DNA of 52,815 nt from Fidelibacterota bacterium (GTDB lineage: Bacteria > Fidelibacterota > UBA2242 > JAFGTP01), in the NCBI GenBank assembly GCA_016934035.1, contig JAFGTP010000010.1:1-52815 (forward strand), read 5' to 3'. The notes beneath the pieces were generated by a model. The model was not told the origin of the DNA, did no database searches, and worked only from the letters and a program-made list of their open reading frames with translations. Both the position numbers and the translations under genes were made by a program. Below, piece after piece: positions 8,797-16,837 of this stretch (the first letter of the stretch is position 1; every line of letters starts with the position of its first letter).

Positions 8797-10218
8797 TTAA
8801 TGAAGCAATTCCGATGCCGGACAGACTTCCACTACTGAAAATTCCCCGGATTGATCAATAAAATTCAGGGCTTCCAGGGTCTCATTGTAAGTATGTCCGG
8901 TGACAATTACGTTGCCGTAATTTTTTGCGTAGCGAATCGCCCGCCTGAGTTCAGCGATGATGGCGGCAGTATCCCGCTGATTATCAATGAAAAAACGCCG
9001 GCGTGCTGTGGGAATATTACTAATTACGCAATTTTCATACATGATGCTGAGCGGACTGGTCAGACTGTCAATAAAATAAAGGCCCTTCAGCTGAAGCGCC
9101 TTGATCAGCGGAAGCACAACGATGGGTTGTGTTGTGGCAATGGACCCCATGTGATTATTCATTCCCCTGGCATGGTGAATGACGTCACAGGCCTTGATGA
9201 CCCGGTCAATGATCTCTTTTTCGTCGAGATCGCAGGTCAGGATAAATTGATTTTCACCGTTATTCAAACGATAATTGTCGGATTCCATGGGCATGTGGAT
9301 CATCACTTCTTTGCCGGCGGCATGGGCCTGTTCCGATGTCCAGGTGGAATACTGATGACCGGGAATAATTGAAATTGTCAACGGCAGATTTGAGTTTAAA
9401 AATTTTTGGACTGTTCCGTTGTTGGAATATCCGAAATCATCGATAATGATCGCTATCCTGGGGGTTTGGAATGGTTTGTTTGAAGGAAAAAACTCGGGTT
9501 CGTCGGTATTGTCAACAAAGGGTTCGATATTTTCATATTCTGTTTTCTGGGCCTGCGTTTCATATTTTTCAGGGGCTGCCACTACTTGTGGTTTGATTGT
9601 CTCTGGTTCCGATGGCAGAGGTGTTTTTTTTGCTGTTTTGACTGAGACAGTTGCCGTCGTCTCCGAAACGGTGGGTTGCGTCTTTATCGAATCCTTTTTC
9701 ACACTTGCTTTGCTTTCCGGCTGCTGGTCAGTGGTACTCGTTAACCGGATCTCTGGCTGGAATTTATTGACGGGAATGTATTTTTTGCTTTCATCAAGGG
9801 ATTTTTCATTGAGGACGCAAATGTAACCGATGTGTTTATTTTCAAAAAGGACAAAATATTTAAAGCCCCGGTTGCCGGGAAATCTGACCAGCTCTCCGGC
9901 TTTCAAACCATGTTGTTCCAGGACCTGCTGTATGGGTGCCAGAATTTTATCGGTCACTTCTTTAAAAGACAATTTGTATACAACCGTGTAGTTTTCCTGG
10001 TTTGGAATCGGTTCACACAGCCTGAGACCGATATAATTCAGGGAATATTTCACCTGGTTCATCAGGATATCCTTGCCCTTTAATTCCTCTGCTGAAAATT
10101 GCTGGTCGGCTTTCTCAGGATTCTGTCCGTAAATTGAAGCCGGCAGGCTCACCAATAAAACCAGAAAAATCAGGATGGTTAAAATATTTTTGGCTGTAAA
10201 TTTGAATGTTCCCATCAT
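8797..10218 (-). CDS. Divergent polysaccharide deacetylase (DUF610, YibQ-like), exported
   Basis: The 473-residue protein has an N-terminal hydrophobic signal or anchor (ILTILIFLVLLVSLPASIYG). A domain of about 120 residues follows, then a Ser/Thr/Lys-rich linker of about 80 residues, and a C-terminal NodB-like barrel from about residue 254. The barrel holds IIIDDFGY, HMPME and NHMGS, the metal-site motifs of the divergent deacetylase family. YibQ homologues act in the periplasm and are often near murein hydrolases; the substrate is unknown. The ATG has only a weak ribosome binding site. It is separated from the asparaginase gene by 102 bases and may have its own promoter. Confidence 0.85.
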   Translation of the reverse strand: MMGTFKFTAKNILTILIFLVLLVSLPASIYGQNPEKADQQFSAEELKGKDILMNQVKYSLNYIGLRLCEPIPNQENYTVVYKLSFKEVTDKILAPIQQVLEQHGLKAGELVRFPGNRGFKYFVLFENKHIGYICVLNEKSLDESKKYIPVNKFQPEIRLTSTTDQQPESKASVKKDSIKTQPTVSETTATVSVKTAKKTPLPSEPETIKPQVVAAPEKYETQAQKTEYENIEPFVDNTDEPEFFPSNKPFQTPRIAIIIDDFGYSNNGTVQKFLNSNLPLTISIIPGHQYSTWTSEQAHAAGKEVMIHMPMESDNYRLNNGENQFILTCDLDEKEIIDRVIKACDVIHHARGMNNHMGSIATTQPIVVLPLIKALQLKGLYFIDSLTSPLSIMYENCVISNIPTARRRFFIDNQRDTAAIIAELRRAIRYAKNYGNVIVTGHTYNETLEALNFIDQSGEFSVVEVCPASELLH

Positions 10219-10359
10219 TATTGTCTAACCCCTTACCCAGTTGCTGTAAAATACAAAATATCCTTTATAATGTAAAGGAAGAAAATTTTCTAAAAAATTT
10301 TATGATTGTATTGTTTTTTTGATTGTCACCTATTAAATTTTCGGGCATTTTGAAATCAT

Positions 10360-10433
10360 GGCGGGATAGCTCAGTTGGTTAGAGCAGCGGAATCATAATC
10401 CGCGTGTCCGGGGTTCGAGTCCCTGTCTCGCTA
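10360..10433 (+). tRNA. tRNA with CAT anticodon (elongator Met, or Ile2)
   Basis: A 74-base cloverleaf is visible: D-arm AGCTCAGTTGGTTAGAGC, anticodon stem GCGGA/TCCGC with loop ATCATAA (anticodon CAT), and T-arm CGGGG-TTCGAGT-CCCTG. The acceptor pairs GGCGGGA with TCTCGCT, so the first pair is G1-U72. The discriminator is A and CCA is not encoded. It is not an initiator tRNA because the anticodon stem lacks three consecutive G-C pairs. Elongator Met and lysidine-modified Ile2 cannot be separated by eye. Confidence 0.9.
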
Positions 10434-10440
10434 CAACCTT

Positions 10441-10468
10441 AAAGGTCATCAATCGATGACCTTTTTTT
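10441..10468 (+). terminator. Rho-independent terminator after the tRNA gene
   Basis: A stem AAAGGTCATC / GATGACCTTT with loop AATC is followed by a run of Ts. It starts eight bases after the tRNA 3' end. Confidence 0.9.
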
Positions 10469-10823
10469 GTGGCTGTCTCCTCTTGAAATAGCGCATTACA
10501 CAGTTATTGGCTGTTAAAAAACTATCACTCAAAGTTTCCGAAATTCAATCATCAATAACAACAAATATCCAAATTTTTATCAATCATTTGCTGGTATATT
10601 GCTGGGGAATTTTATGTGTAATAACTAATAAATTTCCGACGTGAATATTTTTGTTGATACTTTCATTGAAATGTCATAATGTGTAGTGATATTAGGCACT
10701 TTAATCACCTTTTGCACTTTGCTTGCTGACTGCTATGCAGAAGTCCTTTGTTTTTTGATTTGCCGTCATATTATAGATAACTCTGCCAACTCCTTTGTTT
10801 GAGAACCGATAATTCCATTAAGG
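10469..10823. other. Non-coding AT-rich stretch between tRNA and DUF3892-like gene
   Basis: No convincing reading frame is present on either strand. I looked for a copy of the tRNA 3' end that would mark an integration site and found none here or before 12400. Confidence 0.5.
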
Positions 10824-10851
10824 TTGGTAGAGTTTATTCTCTACGTAAAAT
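10824..10851 (+). promoter_or_regulatory. Candidate promoter with an embedded inverted repeat
   Basis: TTGGTA (10824-10829) and TAAAAT (10846-10851) are 16 bases apart. Between them lies a perfect inverted repeat GTAGAG-TTTATT-CTCTAC (10827-10844), where a repressor could block the promoter. The DUF3892-like ATG is 26 bases past the -10 box. Confidence 0.4.
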
Positions 10852-10877
10852 AAGGTATTTAATGAAAGGAGTTTATC

Positions 10878-11090
10878 ATGGCTAGAAAAAGGGTATCTGT
10901 TATCAAAGTAGATGATAATGGTAGAAATCAAGAATTCAAAGACAATTTCAAAAACAAAACAATGAATCGTAATGAATTTGTTAATGAAATTAAAAAGGGT
11001 AATTATCCACATTATCATATTAGAACAATTAATCATGTTGAGACTCCAGTTTCTAATCCAGATAAGAGAAAGAGTAATAACCTTGATTAA
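10878..11090 (+). CDS. DUF3892-like small protein
   Basis: This is a 70-residue basic protein. Its second half (NRNEFVNEIKKGNY, then VETPVSNPDKRKSNNLD) resembles the DUF3892 pattern, in which a helix ending in G precedes a short strand and a terminal SNPDGSKSDNL-type tail. The function of DUF3892 is not known. A strong AAAGGAG lies six bases before the ATG. It opens an AT-rich three-gene set whose composition differs from the flanking chromosome, suggesting acquired DNA. Confidence 0.6.
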   Translation: MARKRVSVIKVDDNGRNQEFKDNFKNKTMNRNEFVNEIKKGNYPHYHIRTINHVETPVSNPDKRKSNNLD

Positions 11091-11151
11091 AGTTTTTATG
11101 CCTACATTTTTAAATATTGTAAAATATAAACAATAAATTAGAGTAAATGAT

Positions 11152-11472
11152 ATGAAGGTGTTTAAATCACTCCATGAAGAGTCTAATAAAGGTTGGATTT
11201 GGATAACTCCTGTTAGAGGTATTAAATCTAGGCAAATTATACATGTAAAAAACAAAATGAACAACAAGTCCATGTACTATAGAGACATTTTAGAAATTAA
11301 TTACAATGATGATATATCATATATTGTAATAAAAAAAATTAATAGTTTTCAGGTGCATAAATGGTTGCAATTTTTGACAAAACATCCTGATATATCTTTA
11401 CAACTTGCAGCAAAACTTGCAATCATATCAATTTTGATTGGAAAAATAAGTATTTTTATTTCTATGTTTTAA
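11152..11472 (+). CDS. Hypothetical small protein with C-terminal membrane segment
   Basis: I do not recognise this 106-residue protein. Residues 1-80 look like a small mixed alpha/beta domain (GWIWITPVRG, then YYRDILEINYNDDISYIVIKK). Residues 82-106 are a hydrophobic helix ending the protein (AAKLAIISILIGKISIFISMF region), so it may be tail-anchored. The ribosome binding site is weak. It lies 61 bases after the DUF3892-like gene and 12 bases before the next gene on the same strand. Confidence 0.45.
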   Translation: MKVFKSLHEESNKGWIWITPVRGIKSRQIIHVKNKMNNKSMYYRDILEINYNDDISYIVIKKINSFQVHKWLQFLTKHPDISLQLAAKLAIISILIGKISIFISMF

Positions 11473-11484
11473 AGGAAGAAAACC

Positions 11485-11829
11485 ATGACAGATATATTAT
11501 TACCAGCATTAATAGGATTTTTTGGAGTATTGCTTGGGTCATTAAGTTCAATATTAACTATCTTTGTACAAACAAGAATACAAGATAAAAGAGAAAGAAC
11601 AAAACTTATAGTAGAAACTGCACTTAGTGAATATAAAGAATTAATAGATGTTGCTAAGTGTCATAAAGGGAATAGTTCTATTTTACCATTGACTGGTTCT
11701 ATACATTGGTATTTAAACGTTTTCAAAATGGTAGATAATGGTAACTTTAATGAAGAAAATTTGAGGACATTGTTTAAGAATAATAAGAAAATTATAAGTG
11801 TTTTTGAGAATAATAGCGAAAACAGGTAG
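11485..11829 (+). CDS. Hypothetical membrane protein, single N-terminal TM helix
   Basis: The 114-residue protein has a hydrophobic segment at residues 4-28 (LLPALIGFFGVLLGSLSSIL). A basic, coiled-coil-prone stretch follows (QTRIQDKRERTKLIVETALSEYKELI), then a soluble tail. The layout resembles small phage or defence-island membrane proteins, but I cannot name a family. AAAGGAAG precedes the ATG. It is the last intact gene of the accessory set. Confidence 0.55.
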   Translation: MTDILLPALIGFFGVLLGSLSSILTIFVQTRIQDKRERTKLIVETALSEYKELIDVAKCHKGNSSILPLTGSIHWYLNVFKMVDNGNFNEENLRTLFKNNKKIISVFENNSENR

Positions 11830-11916
11830 CGTAATTATCTAATCTGTCCATTTGCCAATGAATGCCTAGAGATATATTTAATCTAAAACCGAAGAAGGTT
11901 TCGACAAAAGTGATAA

Positions 11917-12042
11917 TTTAATTATTATTTTAAAAAATACTCAAGTATAGGTCTATCTATTTGGTCAGGTATTGAAGGTTTCCTAGGTTTGTTTTTGACG
12001 TCCTATTTTACAGTAGCATTTGTTAGGAAGGTGTTGAGGTAA
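11917..12042 (+). pseudogene. Remnant of an ion-channel-type membrane protein, C-terminus only
   Basis: A 41-codon open stretch without a start codon encodes a hydrophobic segment (GIEGFLGLFLTSYFTVAF) ending VRKVLR and a stop. This resembles the last transmembrane helix and basic tail of two-TM potassium-channel proteins (Ion_trans_2). The pore region is absent, and a stop lies immediately upstream in frame. I infer a truncated gene end. Confidence 0.4.
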
Positions 12043-12057
12043 AAAGGAACTTATATT

Positions 12058-12248
12058 ATGAAAATTGAAGAGGATAAATTTTATTCAGCCCAAAATGCCA
12101 AGGTCGAACTTATGCTAAATTAAAAGATGTACCTGGTTCTTGGTTGGCCTTTTTTTTCAACAGAGGAGAGAGAAATTTGATTTGGCCCAAAGCCGGAGAT
12201 ATTGCCTGTATCCCAAGGGTCCTGCAAATTATTCACGCAAGAAATTGA
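12058..12248 (+). pseudogene. Possible frameshifted small gene remnant
   Basis: An ATG after AAAAAGGAAC opens MKIEEDKFYSAQNA and stops after 21 codons. Another frame, from about 12102, continues GRTYAKLKDVPGSWLAFFFNRGE to a stop at 12246. The two halves joined would make a protein of about 60 residues. No family is recognised. From 12249 to 12396 I see nothing except the leader of the next gene. Confidence 0.3.
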
Positions 12249-12396
12249 AATCAAATTCCCTGGTTTGTGATCAGTTTTTAACTGACTCATTGTAAATTTC
12301 CAAATGAAAATGTAAAAGTACTTGTAATTTTCCCAAATATAGCCGTAATTAAATTAGTTTGTTTTTTAAGAAAAGAAATTAATACCCGGAGGGATT

Positions 12397-14655
12397 TTGA
12401 GAAAATTGCCGTTTATTATTCTGACTTTTGCTTTTCTTCTGGTTCAATGTTCTGGTAACAAAGCAGTTAACCTGGTGAAAAATAATCGTTCTGACTATAA
12501 AATTGTCATTTCGGAAAATGCTGATGCAAAGACAATCAGGGCCGCTGAGATTTTTCGGGAATACATCCAGAAAAGTTCCGGTGTTGCACTTCCGGTTGTT
12601 GCGGATACATGTATTGGGACTTCAAAAGAAATCCTGATTGGTGGCTCAAAACGATTGCGTGAATTTCCAGAACTACTGAAAATAAAACCATTACCTGAAG
12701 ATGGATACCGGATTAAAACCTTTGGCGCCAGGATGGTGATCCTGGGTGGCGGAAAAAATGGCCTTATCTATGGTGTCACCGGATTTTTGCGGGATTACCT
12801 GGGTTGTCGAAAATTTAGTCCCGTGGAAGAATTTGTACCTCAAAAAGAAAATATTTCAATTCCCGCTATTGATAAATTTGACAGTCCGAAAGTCAATTTT
12901 CGCTGTGTCAACGGTGTGTTCAACAGGGACCCAAGTTATCGTGAATGGCATCGAATCGACCAGGTTTCTGACATCTTTGCGCAAGGTTACTATGTGCATA
13001 CTTTTGAGCGCTTGATACCCTGGGAAGAATATTTTGCTGAACACCCGGAGTATTTTGCTGAAGTGGGCGGAAGACGTACCAATCAGCAACTCTGTATGAC
13101 CCATCCGGAGGTGGTGCGCATCATCATTGAGAAATTACGCAGTGAAATGAAAAAACAACCTGAAAAACAAGTCTGGTCTGTGAGTCAAAATGATAATGCG
13201 ATTTATTGTACTTGCCCCGAATGTCAGAAAATTATCGATCGGGAAGGATCACCGGCAGGGCCGGTCTTTGATCTGGTAAATAAGGTGGCCGAAGCTTTTC
13301 CTGACAAAATCATATCCACCCTTGCTTATCGCTTTTCCCGTCATGCTCCGAGATACCTGAAGCCACGGGAGAATGTCCAGGTCATGCTCTGCACCATTGA
13401 ATGTGAGCGGAGCCGCCCCATCGCTGACAACCCGGAACCTGAAAGTCAATCATTCCAGCAGGATATGATGGACTGGAATGCTATTTCTGACCGTATTTAT
13501 CTCTGGGATTATACCGTTAATTTCCATCATCATGTATCACCCTTTCCTAATCTTCATGTGCTTCAGCCCAATATTCAATTTTTCCTGAAAAATGACGCCT
13601 ATGAGATGTTTCAGCAGACCAATACGGCTATCGGTCATGAATTTTCTGAATTGAAAAGCGCCATGATTGCAGCCCTGCTCTGGGACCCTTTTGCAAACAT
13701 TGATTCCGTCAGGCAGGATTTTCTAGATCATTTTTACGGTGATGCTGCCGGAAAAATCAGCCAGTACATTGATGACCTGGAAAAAACAACTTTGGCTAGT
13801 GGCCAGGTGCTGGACATTTATGGGCATCCAGTCTCCCTGTCAGAAAAATTACTGTCGCCGGATAATGCCCGGCGTTTCATGCAGATATTGGATACTGCAG
13901 AAACGATCGTTGAGGACCAGCCAGTATATTTAAATCGGGTCAGGGTTGCGCGTTTGCCCCTGCAGTACGCTCTGATGGAAATCGGCAAAAATGATATGTT
14001 TGGTGAGCGGGGCTGGTATAAAAAAGAAGAAGGTAAATATATTTTGCGTCAGGATATGAAAGCGCGTTTTGACCGGTTTATAGAGGTGTGTGAGCAAAAT
14101 AATATTCAGAGTCTGGATGAAAGAGGATTGACTCCGGAAAAATATCTGCAGGCAACTGAACATTTTATTGACGTACAGATCGAGGGAAATCTGGCTTTTG
14201 AAAAGCCGGTAACTGCCCATCCGCACCCTGCCCAAAAATACAGTGGCGGTGATTTGATGAAACTGACCAATGGTGTCCAGGGCGCAAATGACTACAAAGC
14301 CCATTGGCTGGGTTGGGAAGCTGAGGATTTTGATCTTCTGCTGGATTTGGGGAAAATCACATCCGGAAGGACTATAAAAACCAATTCTTTGTATGATCAA
14401 AATAGTTGGATTTTGCACCCCAAGCAGGTGGAGTGCCTGATTTCAAAGGAGGGACGAAACTTTGCAACCCTCGGGAATATTGAAGTCTCCGGTGACCAGA
14501 GAGATGAGGAGCGCATTCGTAGCTATATTTTTCAGAGCGGTGAAAATTTTCGTTATGTAAAAATCAGGATCAGAGGAACAAAAGCCTTACCGGACTGGCA
14601 TCCTTCAGCGGGTGGCAAGTCTTGGGTTTTTATCGATGAAATAACAGTACAATAA
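12397..14655 (+). CDS. DUF4838 domain lipoprotein, glycoside-hydrolase-like
   Basis: The 752-residue protein starts at TTG after GGAGGG. A lipoprotein-type signal ends FLLVQC (Cys18, with Gln at -1, which is not canonical). Residues 35-145 look like the N-terminal domain of family 67 alpha-glucuronidases (ISENADAKTIRAAEIFREYI and ILGGGKNGLIYGV). Residues 190-470 form the DUF4838 barrel (WEEYFAEHPEYFAE, QNDNAIYCTCPECQ). Residues 590-752 resemble an F5/8-type carbohydrate-binding domain (TNGVQGANDYKAHW, LDLGKITSGRTIKTNS, then FRYVKIRIRGTKAL). It probably acts on polysaccharide at the cell surface, but the substrate is unknown. It stands alone, with no SusC/SusD partner. Confidence 0.8.
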   Translation: MRKLPFIILTFAFLLVQCSGNKAVNLVKNNRSDYKIVISENADAKTIRAAEIFREYIQKSSGVALPVVADTCIGTSKEILIGGSKRLREFPELLKIKPLPEDGYRIKTFGARMVILGGGKNGLIYGVTGFLRDYLGCRKFSPVEEFVPQKENISIPAIDKFDSPKVNFRCVNGVFNRDPSYREWHRIDQVSDIFAQGYYVHTFERLIPWEEYFAEHPEYFAEVGGRRTNQQLCMTHPEVVRIIIEKLRSEMKKQPEKQVWSVSQNDNAIYCTCPECQKIIDREGSPAGPVFDLVNKVAEAFPDKIISTLAYRFSRHAPRYLKPRENVQVMLCTIECERSRPIADNPEPESQSFQQDMMDWNAISDRIYLWDYTVNFHHHVSPFPNLHVLQPNIQFFLKNDAYEMFQQTNTAIGHEFSELKSAMIAALLWDPFANIDSVRQDFLDHFYGDAAGKISQYIDDLEKTTLASGQVLDIYGHPVSLSEKLLSPDNARRFMQILDTAETIVEDQPVYLNRVRVARLPLQYALMEIGKNDMFGERGWYKKEEGKYILRQDMKARFDRFIEVCEQNNIQSLDERGLTPEKYLQATEHFIDVQIEGNLAFEKPVTAHPHPAQKYSGGDLMKLTNGVQGANDYKAHWLGWEAEDFDLLLDLGKITSGRTIKTNSLYDQNSWILHPKQVECLISKEGRNFATLGNIEVSGDQRDEERIRSYIFQSGENFRYVKIRIRGTKALPDWHPSAGGKSWVFIDEITVQ

Positions 14656-14680
14656 CATTTTTTCTTTATTTCTCCTTCAA

Positions 14681-14708
14681 AAAAAAGCCCCGGTTGTCCG
14701 GGGCTTTT
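14681..14708. terminator. Bidirectional terminator between convergent genes
   Basis: A stem AAAAGCCCCGG / CCGGGGCTTTT with loop TTGT has A- and T-runs on either side. It serves the DUF4838 gene on the plus strand and the ECF-sigma operon on the minus strand. Confidence 0.9.
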
Positions 14709-14729
14709 CTCATTCTAAGTCCGACATAT

Positions 14730-15170
14730 TTATCGGTGAAATCGTCTCTCCATCCGTTTTTCACGGCGTTCCAATCCACGGTCGCAGCGCAATTTTTTTA
14801 ATTCTTCTTTCTGTTCATCGGTCAGGATTTTTTGCACTTCCAGGCGATGTTTGACCTGATCTTTAAACAGTTCATTTCTGATTTTGTTGACCTCGTCGAT
14901 GGCATTGTCCAGTTCTTTGCCGCTGTTTTCCGAGCGGATCAATTCTTGGAGTTCCAGCCGGGCCAGTTTCAGGTCGGCTTCTTTTTGCACATGGCTTTTT
15001 TTAAAATTGATTTTCAGATCATGGATTTGGTCCTGCTGCTGTTCTGACAGATCGATTCCTTTCAGGCCCATTTCCATTCTGTCAAATTCGCCATGATGGT
15101 CTCGGTGCATTCCCTGGGCATGGATCATCACAGGGATTGTAAATGCGAGTATGATGAGTAATTTTTTCAT
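14730..15170 (-). CDS. Spy/CpxP-like periplasmic protein (distal)
   Basis: The 146-residue protein has a signal peptide (residues 1-19, ending IHAQ) and an all-helical mature part. It carries LSEQQQDQIHDLK and LTDEQKEELKKL, two copies of the LTxxQ-type motif that marks Spy/CpxP/ZraP periplasmic chaperones and metal sensors. The tail is very basic (RGLERREKRMERRFHR). It ends the operon that starts with the sigma factor at 16781, 20 bases after the previous gene. A role in envelope or metal stress is inferred from family and context. Confidence 0.75.
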   Translation of the reverse strand: MKKLLIILAFTIPVMIHAQGMHRDHHGEFDRMEMGLKGIDLSEQQQDQIHDLKINFKKSHVQKEADLKLARLELQELIRSENSGKELDNAIDEVNKIRNELFKDQVKHRLEVQKILTDEQKEELKKLRCDRGLERREKRMERRFHR

Positions 15171-15190
15171 GCTGATGTTTCTCCTTCTGG

Positions 15191-15706
15191 TTATTTTTGA
15201 TTATGCTCTTTGAGTGCTCTGAGTAAATGAGATTTGAATCGCGAATCAAATACAATATATTTCACTTTTTGTTGATTGCTCAGAAAGTCGAGTTTGTTTT
15301 TGACAAAATCTGCTTTTTCCTGTTTGATCTGGCTGTCAAATTTTTCATGTGTTTCCAGGATTTCCGTAATTTCTTTGTCCGTGGGGTTGTAGTTGTCGTC
15401 ATTGCACTGTTCAATCAATTTTTCCAGCAGGTCACGCTGACTGTCTATAATGGTAAACATGCGGTCTTCGTGCTCTTTTAAGATAGGAAAGAAGCGTATG
15501 GCCTGCTCCGATGAAAGATTGAGATAATTGGTCATTTTCCAGATTCTCAACTCTTCTATTTTCTCTCTTCGGTCAAAATTTCTCTGACGGGGTTCATCGG
15601 GGGGCATGCCCGGCTCGGGACGATCATTGGGGTCGCCGGGGAATTGGGCAAATAAGCCTGTGACTAAAAAGAGTGCAATTACTATCTGTCTCATCGTTAT
15701 TTTCAT
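15191..15706 (-). CDS. Spy/CpxP-like periplasmic protein (proximal)
   Basis: The 171-residue protein has a signal peptide (residues 1-20, ending LFAQ), a Pro/Asp-rich spacer, then helices with NLSSEQAIRFFPILKEHEDR and LSNQQKVKYIVFDSRF. This is the pattern of Bacteroidota periplasmic proteins related to CpxP and heavy-metal sensors. GGGAG lies six bases before the ATG. It sits between the anti-sigma gene (9-base gap) and the second Spy-like gene, so it could feed a stress signal to the anti-sigma factor. Confidence 0.7.
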   Translation of the reverse strand: MKITMRQIVIALFLVTGLFAQFPGDPNDRPEPGMPPDEPRQRNFDRREKIEELRIWKMTNYLNLSSEQAIRFFPILKEHEDRMFTIIDSQRDLLEKLIEQCNDDNYNPTDKEITEILETHEKFDSQIKQEKADFVKNKLDFLSNQQKVKYIVFDSRFKSHLLRALKEHNQK

Positions 15707-15715
15707 AATAACTCC

Positions 15716-16288
15716 CTATATTTCCATATTTTTCAGGTTTTGTAAAATTATTTCAAAGGCATCATCATCTAGTTGGGTGATGACTTCATTGTAATCTTCG
15801 GAATTTTCCAGCAGGTATTCCTGGCTGGAAGAAAAATAATCTCCGGGCATTAAATCTTCTGCAATTTCTTCGGTTTCATTATAGATAACCTCATTGTCAT
15901 AAAAGGAAATTCCGGAGAATTGTTTAAAAAGCAGATATTCGTCACTGAAAAATCTGTCGGGAGCCGGCGCCGGGGTGTTGAGAAAAAAGGAGAGTGCCAG
16001 GACAAGCAGAACAGAAGAAAAAGAAATGGCCGGAACCAGGCCTATTTTTAGTTTTTTATTTTTTTCTAATTTTTTGTGTATTTGAACAATCAGTTCGCTG
16101 CTGTAGCTGGATGGAAGTGTGTGTCTGACAGGCTTCATGAGGCCGGTCAGGGCGGTGAGTTCTGCCAATTGCTGGCGGCAGGTGGCGCAGGATTTCAGGT
16201 GGGATTCAACGGCTATCATATCCTCGCGATCAAGTTCTTTTTCAAAATAAAGCACCAGTAATGGCTGGATTTTTTTACAATGTGTCAT
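15716..16288 (-). CDS. Anti-sigma factor with zinc-finger (ZAS) domain, membrane-bound
   Basis: The 190-residue protein has an N-terminal anti-sigma domain with H30-x3-C34-x2-C37 (HLKSCATC) and one transmembrane helix at about residues 83-105 (LVPAISFSSVLLVLALSFFL). An acidic periplasmic tail follows. Its start overlaps the end of the sigma gene by 14 bases, with GGGAG inside that gene, so production of the pair is coupled. It is expected to hold the ECF sigma factor at the inner membrane until an envelope signal arrives. Confidence 0.85.
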   Translation of the reverse strand: MTHCKKIQPLLVLYFEKELDREDMIAVESHLKSCATCRQQLAELTALTGLMKPVRHTLPSSYSSELIVQIHKKLEKNKKLKIGLVPAISFSSVLLVLALSFFLNTPAPAPDRFFSDEYLLFKQFSGISFYDNEVIYNETEEIAEDLMPGDYFSSSQEYLLENSEDYNEVITQLDDDAFEIILQNLKNMEI

Positions 16289-16781
16289 AATTGACTCCCA
16301 TTTTTTCCAGGATATCCTTCAGGTTCCTGACGGCATGAGAAAAATTTACCTTTGCGGAGTTCACAGTTACATCCATGATGTTTGCAATTTCTCTGTAACT
16401 CAATTCCTGATAAGAACGCAGCATAATGACCATTTGCTGCTTGGCTGGCAGTTTTTTTATGCCTCGCGTCAGAATTTCCCGGGCCTGATTGGTCAATGCT
16501 TGGGGTTCATCATCATCACGAAGATCAATTTTTTCCAGACCGACGATTTGTTTTAGTCTTTCTTTTCTCAGGTAATTAATCCCTGTATTGACAGCTATTC
16601 TATATATCCAAGTAAACATTTTTGAATTTCCTTTGAATTTGTCCAGGTTTTTATAAACCTTGATAAATGTCTCCTGTGTCAAATCGTCGGCTTCTTCGTG
16701 GGTCTGTACCATACCCCGAAAAAGTGAGTATACTTTCTCATGGTTTTCTCGAACGATATTGTTAAAAATTTTATTTTCCAA
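16275..16781 (-). CDS. ECF-family RNA polymerase sigma factor
   Basis: The 168-residue protein has sigma region 2 (DDLTQETFIKVYKNLDKF, residues 33-50, and FTWIYRIAVNTGINYLRK). Region 4 is a helix-turn-helix (LSYREIANIMDVTVNSAKVNFSHAVRNLK region). The start appears to be TTG; no in-frame ATG lies close enough to keep region 2 intact. It is the first gene of a four-gene operon with its anti-sigma factor and two Spy-like proteins, and is divergent from the prenol-kinase fusion gene. Confidence 0.92.
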   Translation of the reverse strand: MENKIFNNIVRENHEKVYSLFRGMVQTHEEADDLTQETFIKVYKNLDKFKGNSKMFTWIYRIAVNTGINYLRKERLKQIVGLEKIDLRDDDEPQALTNQAREILTRGIKKLPAKQQMVIMLRSYQELSYREIANIMDVTVNSAKVNFSHAVRNLKDILEKMGVNYDTL

Positions 16782-16811
16782 ATTTATTTTAATTCTTTTT
16801 TTTACATTTCT

Positions 16812-16837
16812 GAGACATGTATATTGCTTAAAGGTTA
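16812..16837 (-). promoter_or_regulatory. Candidate ECF-type autoregulated promoter
   Basis: On the minus strand TAACCTTT is followed 17 bases after its AAC by GTCTC. This matches the general AAC / GTC pattern of ECF promoters. It lies about 30 bases before the sigma gene TTG, as expected for self-activation. The match is short and could be chance. Confidence 0.35.

Noticed and set aside
8851..9372. Long open frame opposite the YibQ-like deacetylase gene, like many other antisense frames of 60-180 codons
   Set aside because: It mirrors a well-supported gene, lacks a ribosome binding site and has no recognisable motif.
10712..10726. TTGCAC-N5-TTGC, a possible second sigma-54 promoter sharing GCACTTTGCTTG with the site at 24702
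   Set aside because: The first of the two invariant G residues at -24 is T. No palindrome or activator gene is nearby, and a sigma-70-like promoter lies closer to the gene.
10360..12400. Genomic island integrated into the tRNA gene by an integrase
   Set aside because: No integrase gene and no second copy of the tRNA 3' end were found; only the accessory character of the region is supported.
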